Shown here: in pieces, positions 1 through 4,496 of the stretch
Numbering within the stretch: position 1 is the first letter of the stretch
Layout: every line of letters begins with the position of its first letter
Assembly (NCBI GenBank): GCA_903925985.1
Contig: CAIYHK010000304.1
Location: forward strand, 1 to 5,101
Reading direction: 5' to 3'
DNA length: 5,101 nucleotides
Source of the DNA: an uncultured Actinomycetes bacterium
GTDB taxonomy: Bacteria > Actinomycetota > Acidimicrobiia > Acidimicrobiales > Ilumatobacteraceae
Notes under the pieces: model-generated
The model's database searches: none
The model's input: the letters and a program-made list of their open reading frames with translations, nothing else
Told to the model about the DNA's origin: nothing
Position numbers and translations under genes: made by a program

Positions 1-508
1 CCTCAACTTTTGCCGCACGATCACCACGCCAGAACGCTCGGCTTTCAGAATCGCGAAGGATATTTACTGCAATCTTGTGCGTGCGCCTTTCGACTGGGAA
101 GTGAATGACAGTTGTCCAAGCTTCTGTGAGCACTCGACTAAACGCTTCGTCAAACCCGCCGTCACAGATTCGACCGCGCCGAGATGCGATTGAAATCAAT
201 CCGGGCAATAGGCGTTGAATGACAATGCGCGTAGCAAGGTCGACATCCGCCTTTGCACGCCCACCATGGTGAACCGCTACGCACACAAGCTCATAAAGAG
301 ACTTATCGGCAAGGTCTTGATCGCAGCCTTGGCCAAGACCAGCTCGGACTGCCAGGTCACACAGTGTGTTTGGTGTGTCCCCGGAGAGACCCCACCGAAT
401 GCATCGCCGCAGATTGCGGGGGTCACGCTCTAGGAGGTTCCATTCGCCTGCAAGCGATCGGATTACATGGTTGGGATTTGATATGTGGAAGTGAGTGTTT
501 GTTTGCAT
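1..508 (-). CDS. Conserved hypothetical protein, sigma-70 region-2-like helices (partial, runs off left edge)
   Basis: The reverse strand is open from an ATG at 508 to the window edge, giving 169 residues with no stop, so the C-terminus lies outside. I do not recognise a named family. The protein is helical and rich in Arg and Leu. Notable stretches are LLERDPRNLRRCIRWGL (residues 25-41), LYELVCVAVHHGGRAKAD (71-88) and EAWTTVIHFPVERRTHKIAV (129-148), followed by NILRDSESRAF. The last stretch resembles sigma-70 region 2, where an acidic 'EAW' helix is followed by a short linker and an 'IA.N...D..R' helix; this is inference, not a family assignment. Codon choice and amino-acid make-up look genuine, whereas forward-strand frames here give poor proteins. 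The start is uncertain: an in-frame ATG at 532 and GTG at 535 lie upstream, a stop follows at 545-547, and none has a clear Shine-Dalgarno. It is divergent from the hydrolase gene. Confidence 0.72.
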   Translation of the reverse strand, partial: MQTNTHFHISNPNHVIRSLAGEWNLLERDPRNLRRCIRWGLSGDTPNTLCDLAVRAGLGQGCDQDLADKSLYELVCVAVHHGGRAKADVDLATRIVIQRLLPGLISIASRRGRICDGGFDEAFSRVLTEAWTTVIHFPVERRTHKIAVNILRDSESRAFWRGDRAAKVE

Positions 509-563
509 GCCAGCAGATTGCGACCGCCGCATCACCGCATATCGCTAATTCGCGCTCACTGCA

Positions 564-580
564 TTTCTCACTGTGAAAAA
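564..580. promoter_or_regulatory. Inverted repeat in divergent spacer, possible operator
   Basis: TTTCTCACTGTGAAAAA is an inverted repeat of two 8-nt arms around a central T, with 7 of 8 positions pairing. It sits between the reverse-strand gene starting at 508/532 and the hydrolase gene starting at 607. CTCACTG occurs twice, at 555-561 and 567-573, and TGTGA occurs at 572-576 and 585-589. The placement suits an operator controlling one or both divergent genes. I cannot assign a regulator, and I see no clear -10 or -35 boxes for either gene. The spacer (509-606) otherwise holds nothing I can name. Confidence 0.3.
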
Positions 581-606
581 TTCCTGTGATGTGACACCAT
601 GTTTAG

Positions 607-1257
607 GTGCGCGAACACCTTCCGAGCGGGACCCAGATTGAAGTTGTTGAGGTACCCGAATCGACAACTGGGCTAGTGCTTATTCCTGACATTTGGGGTA
701 TGCGGCCATTGTTTGATGAACTCGCGGCGCGTCTCGCCAAGGAATGGAATGTCTCAGTCGCCGTAGTAGAGCCATTTCCTGATGCGCCGGGTGAAACCAT
801 CGAAAATCGCTTTGCTGCGGTTCCGAAACTTGATGACACACGACTGTTGGACGACCTGGATGCAGCTGCCAAGAGGCTAGGCAGAAGTCGCAATGTGCTC
901 ATGGGTTTCTGCATGGGAGGGATGTATTGCTTCAAGGCGAGTGCGCGAGACACTTTTGCCAAGATCGCTTCGTTTTACGGGATCATCGTGTTGCCAGAAA
1001 ACTGGCAAGGACCTGGCCAGCGCGAACCAATTCAGCACATGGCCGCCGGACACCCAGAGCGCGTGCTCGCAATCATCGGTGGGAAAGACCATTGGACACC
1101 GCGTCTTGATGTCGAGAAGTTGATCGATCTCAGGGTGAAAGTCGCTCTCTATCCCGAAGCTGATCATGGCTTCGTGCACGACCCGGCGCGACCTTCGTAT
1201 CGTCCAGCCGATGCAACTAATGCGCTGGCAAAAGCGCGCGACTGGTTACTCGGCTAA
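607..1257 (+). CDS. Dienelactone hydrolase family protein (alpha/beta hydrolase)
   Basis: This 216-residue protein belongs to the dienelactone hydrolase (DLH) family, cytoplasmic alpha/beta hydrolases that open lactones or esters with a Cys-His-Asp triad. The nucleophile elbow is GFCMGG with Cys102; the acid is Asp161 in GGKDHWTP; the histidine is His187 in EADHGF. Order and spacing match the family, and the length is close to the usual ~230. The N-terminal motif reads LIPDIWG, with Asp28 where characterised DLH has Glu36 in an 'EIFG'-like motif. Substrate is unknown: many family members are general esterases or carboxymethylenebutenolidase-like enzymes, and no chlorocatechol or aromatic degradation genes are nearby. 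The GTG start at 607 directly follows an in-frame TAG (604-606) and is the only sensible start. No Shine-Dalgarno precedes it, so the mRNA may be leaderless. It converges on the Crp-type gene with a 6-nt gap between stops. Confidence 0.88.
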   Translation: MREHLPSGTQIEVVEVPESTTGLVLIPDIWGMRPLFDELAARLAKEWNVSVAVVEPFPDAPGETIENRFAAVPKLDDTRLLDDLDAAAKRLGRSRNVLMGFCMGGMYCFKASARDTFAKIASFYGIIVLPENWQGPGQREPIQHMAAGHPERVLAIIGGKDHWTPRLDVEKLIDLRVKVALYPEADHGFVHDPARPSYRPADATNALAKARDWLLG

Positions 1258-1263
1258 TTCGAG

Positions 1264-1929
1264 TCAGCGTGCGCGTGCTTCGAGTTTTGCGCGTTGCGTG
1301 ATGCTGTAGCGCCGATCGGACTGTGTGAGCCAGCCGAGTTTGATGAACGACGCAATCGCCTTGTTCACACGCTCGCGCGATGCACCAACCATCCCAGCGA
1401 GTTCTTCTTGTGTGATCGGCAAGTTGAATTCATCTTTGCCTTCAGAGAGTTCGAGCAACCGCTTGGCGGTGCGACCCGTGACATCGAGAAAAACTGAGTC
1501 CGCGAGTGCTTCGTCCATGGCACGGAGACGTTGCACGAGAAGGGTGGTAACGCCCCACAGGAGCTCGGGAGATTCTTTCAATGCGGCCCTGATCGGTGGA
1601 TATGGAACCTCAAGAACTGTGGTTGGCTCCAGCGCACGTGCATTGGCCGAACGAAATCCAGTATCCAGCAAACCCATGTCACCGAACAGATCACCCGTGT
1701 CCATCAACGCAACAACACTCTCACGACTATCGATGGGCTTGTTCTCAATTGCGATCGCGATGCGACCCTTCAGCACCACATATAAGGCATCGGCTTCGTC
1801 GCCTTCGTGGAAAAGAACATCACCACGGACGAGATCACGAGTGTTAGCTGCTTCGGCAACGCGAGCAACAACATCCTGAGGCGCTGAGGCGAAAAATGGA
1901 GTGGAGGCGAGGACTGCTTCATGGGTCAT
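1264..1929 (-). CDS. Crp/Fnr family transcriptional regulator (actinobacterial Crp/GlxR-like)
   Basis: This 221-residue protein is a DNA-binding regulator of the Crp/Fnr family. Residues ~12-125 form the cyclic-nucleotide-binding beta-roll (GDVLFHEGDEADALYVVLKG), then the dimer helix (~125-145) and a winged helix-turn-helix (~148-215). The phosphate-binding cassette reads FGDMGLLDTGFRSANARA: Arg93-Ser94 match the cAMP-contacting Arg-Ser/Thr of E. coli and M. tuberculosis Crp, but the usual Glu of 'FGE' is Asp84. The recognition helix is VGASRERVNKAIASFIKLGW, very like 'GASRETVNKALADF' of actinobacterial Crp; Arg185, Glu186 and Lys190 align with the E. coli GTGA-reading Arg180, Glu181 and Arg185. 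There is no N-terminal cysteine cluster, arguing against an Fnr-type Fe-S sensor. I chose ATG at 1929 because it aligns with the M. tuberculosis Crp N-terminus; an in-frame ATG at 1968 would add 13 unrelated residues and run into ispD. Targets are unknown. Confidence 0.92.
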   Translation of the reverse strand: MTHEAVLASTPFFASAPQDVVARVAEAANTRDLVRGDVLFHEGDEADALYVVLKGRIAIAIENKPIDSRESVVALMDTGDLFGDMGLLDTGFRSANARALEPTTVLEVPYPPIRAALKESPELLWGVTTLLVQRLRAMDEALADSVFLDVTGRTAKRLLELSEGKDEFNLPITQEELAGMVGASRERVNKAIASFIKLGWLTQSDRRYSITQRAKLEARAR

Positions 1930-1959
1930 GACACATTTGAGGGTACTACCGTTGAAGTT

Positions 1960-2613
1960 GTGCCACACCGTAACGACTCTGCAATTTGGACGATTGTGGT
2001 TGCCGCGGGATCAGGCACACGATTTGGTAAACCAAAACAGTTCGAGTCATTGGGTGCAGAAACAGTTCTCGATCACGCAATCGCACAAGCACTTACTGTG
2101 AGTGACGGTGTCGTGGTTGTTTTGGCGACTGATCGACTCGGTCTGCAACTTCCCAATGGCTGCATTTCAGTCGAAGGTGGTGCCACACGAAGTGAGTCGG
2201 TGCGAGCTGGTCTTGATGCTGTGCCAGAAACTGCTGAGATCATCTGTGTGCATGATGCGGCACGGCCATTGGCCTCAGAGGACCTCTTTTGGCGTGTAGT
2301 CGAGTCTGTGCGCGGTGGTGCTGATGGCTCAGTGCCCGGGATTGCGGTCAACGACACCATTAAAGAGGTCGACAACTTTGGTGTAGTCACTCGCACGGTC
2401 CCACGTGCTCGCATAGTTGCTGTTCAGACTCCGCAAGCTTTTGCCGCTCAAAAGCTACGGGCGGCCCACGCATCTGGTGAAGAGGGAACCGATGATGCCG
2501 AGTTGGTAGAGCGCGCAGGGGGAAAGATTGTCGTTGTGAATGGTGAGATCACAGCGAGAAAGATCACGATGCCAGACGATCTTGAGTGGGCGCGCAACGA
2601 GGTAAAGAAATGA
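1960..2613 (+). CDS. ispD: 2-C-methyl-D-erythritol 4-phosphate cytidylyltransferase (IspD)
   Basis: IspD joins MEP and CTP into CDP-methylerythritol plus pyrophosphate, the third step of the MEP isoprenoid pathway, in the cytoplasm. Numbered from a GTG at 1960 the protein has 217 residues, slightly short of the usual 225-236. The CTP-binding signature AAGSGTRFGKPKQF is at 15-28, followed by GGATRSESVRAGL (74-86), HDAARPL (98-104), NDTIK (131-135), QTPQAF (156-161), TDDAELVE (177-184) and ARKITMPDDL (199-208) with the catalytic-region lysine. These match known IspD motifs in order, so the enzyme looks intact. The start is uncertain: the frame is open back to an ATG at 1921, but that adds 13 atypical residues and overlaps the divergent regulator start by 9 nt. 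GTG 1960 leaves about 10 residues before the first beta strand, which is normal, although its Shine-Dalgarno is weak. The stop overlaps the ispF start. Confidence 0.93.
   Translation: MPHRNDSAIWTIVVAAGSGTRFGKPKQFESLGAETVLDHAIAQALTVSDGVVVVLATDRLGLQLPNGCISVEGGATRSESVRAGLDAVPETAEIICVHDAARPLASEDLFWRVVESVRGGADGSVPGIAVNDTIKEVDNFGVVTRTVPRARIVAVQTPQAFAAQKLRAAHASGEEGTDDAELVERAGGKIVVVNGEITARKITMPDDLEWARNEVKK
2599..2603 (+). promoter_or_regulatory. Shine-Dalgarno site fixing the ispF start
   Basis: GAGGT lies 6 nt before the ATG at 2610, inside the last codons of ispD. It favours ATG 2610 over the upstream in-frame GTG at 2586, whose eight extra residues have no counterpart in IspF. Confidence 0.75.
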
Positions 2614-3095
2614 CTGCAAACATCCGGATCGGCCAAGGCTTTGATATTCACGCACACGTTGATGATCTCTCACGCAAGTTGATACTCGGGGGAGTCGAGT
2701 TTCCCAACGCGCGTCCACTGGCGGGTCACAGTGACGCCGATGTTGTCGCGCACTCCATTGCTGATGCGCTCCTTGGGGCTGCGGGGCTTGGTGACATCGG
2801 TGAACATTTCCCAGATACCGATCCCAAGCACAAGGGAGTTGATTCACTGGCTCTATTGCGCGAGGTAGTCGGCAAACTCAGTGCACTTGGCTGGTCAGTT
2901 GCAAACGTTGACTGCAGCTTGATCTGTGAAGAGCCAAAGATTGCGCCAGTAAAAGCGGTGATGCAAAAGAATCTCTCGGACATCGTTGGCGCACCCGTCA
3001 CTGTGAAAGGCAGGCGTGCGGAGAAGCTCGGCGCGATTGGTCGAGGTGAGGGTATTGCGTGTCTTGCGTCTGCATTGATTGTTAAGGAGTCCTGA
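2610..3095 (+). CDS. ispF: 2-C-methyl-D-erythritol 2,4-cyclodiphosphate synthase (IspF)
   Basis: IspF cyclises CDP-ME 2-phosphate to MEcPP with release of CMP, the fifth MEP-pathway step; the family works as a trimer with a divalent metal at each active site. The 161 residues are the normal length. Asp12 and His14 in GFDIHAH, and His40 in LAGHSDADV, are the expected metal ligands. The family signature follows at 41-56, SDADVVAHSIADALLG, and then LGDIGEHFPDTD. The C-terminal substrate loop reads KGRRAEKLGAIGRGEGIA (133-150). Compared with E. coli and M. tuberculosis, the usual Thr-Thr before the acidic residue is replaced by Arg136-Ala137, while the GRGEGIA part is kept. The ATG overlaps the ispD stop as ATGA, and the TGA overlaps the next start as TGATG, indicating translational coupling in one operon. 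The intermediate enzyme IspE is not in the window. Confidence 0.96.
   Translation: MTANIRIGQGFDIHAHVDDLSRKLILGGVEFPNARPLAGHSDADVVAHSIADALLGAAGLGDIGEHFPDTDPKHKGVDSLALLREVVGKLSALGWSVANVDCSLICEEPKIAPVKAVMQKNLSDIVGAPVTVKGRRAEKLGAIGRGEGIACLASALIVKES
3084..3089 (+). promoter_or_regulatory. Shine-Dalgarno site for rlmB
   Basis: AAGGAG ends 5 nt before the ATG at 3095 and lies in the last ispF codons. This strong site confirms that the long Arg/Gly-rich N-terminus of the methyltransferase is translated rather than an over-extended gene call. Confidence 0.8.
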
Positions 3096-4030
3096 TGCCG
3101 CGTCCACCCAAGAAACAGACTGGTCGCGGTTCGCGAGCCAAACAAGGTGCACGCGGTGGAGGTCGCCCACAATCGCAACGTGACTCACGTGGCGGTGCGC
3201 GACGTGGCGCAGGCGCTGGTGGTGGCTCAGCACGCGGTAGTGCAGGCCGTGCACCACGCGACGAATCGCGCAAACCCAAGGACAAAGGTCTCGGAGGTGA
3301 GCAAGTCGAAGGGCGTCAGGCAGTACGAGAACTTCTGCTCGCTGGAAAACGCAAAGTCCGTGAAGTTTGGGTTGCTTCCGATCTTGACGAGAACGACATC
3401 GTGAATGACATCGTTGAAATCGCACACCAAGTGCGGGTTCAAGTGATGGAGGTAAATCGCAAGCGACTCGAACAGCAAGCGCGCAGCGAGGCACCACAGG
3501 GCATCATCGCTTTTGCAGCACCGTTGCCGGAAGTTGAGTTTGACCAACTAATACGTGGAGCGAAATCACAAAAGTCATTTCTTGTCGCCGTAGATGGTGT
3601 GACCGATCCAGGCAACTTGGGTGCACTTCTTCGTTGCTGTGATGGTGCTGGCGTGGATGGGGTGATTCTCCCGCGTCATCGTGCGGTACATGTGACACCA
3701 ACTGTGGCCAAGAGTGCTGCTGGTGCGATCGAATATGTACCAATGGCGTTAGTCGGTGGTTTACCCGCAGCGATAACAAAAATGCGTGAGGCTGGAATCT
3801 GGGTGGTAGGTCTCGACGATGCCGCGGATCGATCGTTATTTGATCTTGGTGATCTTGCAACTGAATCAGTTTGTTTGGTTCTCGGTGCAGAAGGTGCGGG
3901 CCTTTCGCGTCTCGTTCGCGAGCGCTGCGACATGATCGTGAGTATTCCGATGTTGGGACGACTGTCCTCTCTCAACGTTTCAGTTGCTGGTGCACTTGCC
4001 GTATATGAAGTGGCTCGCCGCCGCCAATAG
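3095..4030 (+). CDS. rlmB: 23S rRNA 2'-O-ribose methyltransferase, TrmH/SpoU family (RlmB-type)
   Basis: This 311-residue SPOUT-class enzyme is predicted to methylate a ribose 2'-OH in 23S rRNA using S-adenosylmethionine; Gm2251 is the E. coli RlmB target. Residues 1-67 are a low-complexity Arg/Gly/Lys tail, likely disordered and RNA-binding. Residues ~68-145 are the SpoU substrate-binding domain, beginning GEQVEGRQAVRELL. Residues ~160-306 are the knotted methylase domain. Motif 1 is VDGVTDPGNLGALLR with Asn174 and Arg180, motif 2 is LVLGAEGAGLSRLV with Glu266, and motif 3 is SIPMLGRLSSLNVSVAGA with Ser292 and Asn294; all key residues are present. It overlaps ispF by 1 nt and is the last gene of the ispD-ispF-rlmB operon. 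Mycobacteria keep cysS between ispF and this gene; here it is absent. The related TsnR-type or tRNA TrmH function cannot be fully excluded, but the extra N-terminal substrate domain favours RlmB. Confidence 0.92.
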   Translation: MPRPPKKQTGRGSRAKQGARGGGRPQSQRDSRGGARRGAGAGGGSARGSAGRAPRDESRKPKDKGLGGEQVEGRQAVRELLLAGKRKVREVWVASDLDENDIVNDIVEIAHQVRVQVMEVNRKRLEQQARSEAPQGIIAFAAPLPEVEFDQLIRGAKSQKSFLVAVDGVTDPGNLGALLRCCDGAGVDGVILPRHRAVHVTPTVAKSAAGAIEYVPMALVGGLPAAITKMREAGIWVVGLDDAADRSLFDLGDLATESVCLVLGAEGAGLSRLVRERCDMIVSIPMLGRLSSLNVSVAGALAVYEVARRRQ

Positions 4031-4057
4031 GACCTTATTGCGTTCACTTTTCGCCTC

Positions 4058-4085
4058 TTGGCCCACGGCCTTCGGGCTCTAACAT
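4058..4085 (+). promoter_or_regulatory. Candidate promoter for tRNA-Thr
   Basis: TTGGCC (4058-4063) as -35 and TAACAT (4080-4085) as -10 are separated by 16 nt. TAACAT fits the actinobacterial TANNNT -10 pattern and lies 9 nt before the mature tRNA 5' end, which would give a very short leader. The -35 is a partial match only. Confidence 0.42.
4067..4078 (+). terminator. Small UUCG-loop hairpin after rlmB, weak terminator candidate
   Basis: GGCC-TTCG-GGCT can form a 4-bp stem (one G-T wobble) closed by a C(UUCG)G tetraloop, a very stable loop type. An alternative pairing is GGCCC (4060-4064) with GGGCT (4074-4078). No T-tract follows, so intrinsic termination is doubtful. It lies between the rlmB stop and the tRNA gene, within the spacer of the proposed tRNA promoter. 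Confidence 0.27.
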
Positions 4086-4094
4086 TGGCGGTAC

Positions 4095-4167
4095 GCCGGG
4101 TTAGCTCAGTTGGCAGAGCACCGCACTTGTAATGCGGTTGTCGTGGGTTCGATTCCCACACCCGGCT
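4095..4167 (+). tRNA. trnT: tRNA-Thr, anticodon UGU
   Basis: The sequence folds as a complete 73-nt cloverleaf. The acceptor stem pairs GCCGGGT (4095-4101) with ACCCGGC (4160-4166), with T4167 as discriminator. The D stem is GCTC/GAGC, the anticodon stem is CCGCA/TGCGG with loop CTTGTAA, and the T stem is GTGGG/CCCAC with loop TTCGATT. The anticodon TGT (4128-4130) reads ACA and probably other Thr codons by wobble. The variable arm is 5 nt. No CCA is encoded, so the tail must be added by CCA-adding enzyme, which is common in Actinobacteria. It sits alone between the rlmB operon and the DUF3263 pair. Confidence 0.98.
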
Positions 4168-4196
4168 CTGCGAAGCGCCCGTTTGGGTATGCCTCA

Positions 4197-4208
4197 ATCC
4201 TTTAGGAT
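4197..4208 (+). promoter_or_regulatory. Short inverted repeat over the DUF3263 ribosome-binding site
   Basis: ATCCTTTAGGAT contains ATCCT (4197-4201) facing AGGAT (4204-4208). The AGGA at 4204-4207 is the Shine-Dalgarno for the ATG at 4215 (7-nt gap), so a hairpin here could mask it. The same bases TAGGAT (4203-4208) also fit a TANNNT -10 box, in which case the mRNA would be leaderless. The 2-nt loop would require opening a pair, so the hairpin is weak. Confidence 0.3.
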
Positions 4209-4214
4209 GGGTTT

Positions 4215-4496
4215 ATGAGTTTGAGCGAACGCGAACTGGCGATTTTGTCCTTTGAACAAGGCTGGTGGTCGCTAGATGGCCCCAAGGAATCTCTGATTCG
4301 TGAGCGCTTTCAGATCTCACCCGAGGCGTATTACCAAGAGTTGAATGCCTTGATAGATAAGGCTGAGGCGCTGGAAGCCGATCCCCTCGTTGTTCGCCGC
4401 CTTAGGCGCGAGAGGGCGCGGCGCCGTAACGGTCGACTTGGAACTACCGTTGAAGCATCCGCAGCGGACTCAACTAATGGAGGATCCGACTCATGA
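4215..4496 (+). CDS. DUF3263 domain-containing protein
   Basis: This small 93-residue protein belongs to the actinobacterial DUF3263 family, of unknown function. The domain fills residues ~3-65: LSERELAILSFEQGWWSLDG, then a GPKESLIRERFQISPEAYYQ segment and a LNALIDKAEALEADPLVVRR segment. The middle part (IRERFQISPEAYYQELNALI) looks like a small helix-turn-helix, so DNA binding is possible but unproven. A basic stretch (RRLRRERARRRNGR, ~60-73) and a Ser/Thr/Gly-rich tail follow. The ATG at 4215 has AGGA 7 nt upstream and the family N-terminus begins at once. Its stop overlaps the start of the LytR_C gene as ATGA, so the two are co-translated. M. tuberculosis has the same pair, Rv0430 (DUF3263) and Rv0431 (LytR_C, VirR). 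No signal peptide or membrane segment is seen. Confidence 0.9.
   Translation: MSLSERELAILSFEQGWWSLDGPKESLIRERFQISPEAYYQELNALIDKAEALEADPLVVRRLRRERARRRNGRLGTTVEASAADSTNGGSDS

Noticed and set aside
215..576. Two forward open frames (215-433 and 253-576) in the left region
   Set aside because: They lie opposite the long reverse-strand frame, have unnatural composition (Cys/His/Pro-rich) and no ribosome site. They are shadows of the reverse gene.
568..600. Full Crp operator (TGTGA-N6-TCACA)
   Set aside because: Every TGTGA and TCACA in the spacer was checked on both strands; none has its partner half at the right spacing.
2586..2609. GTG 2586 as the ispF start
   Set aside because: It adds eight residues absent from IspF, and GAGGT at 2599 is correctly placed for ATG 2610.
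3082..3285. Reverse open frame ending GGRGIRTP opposite the start of rlmB
   Set aside because: It is the antisense of the Arg/Gly-rich tail; the forward frame has a strong Shine-Dalgarno and a full methyltransferase.
3676..4197. Reverse open frame containing NPRQPHYKCGALPTELTR
   Set aside because: That string is the antisense translation of the tRNA-Thr gene, a familiar source of spurious database proteins; the rest is antisense to rlmB.
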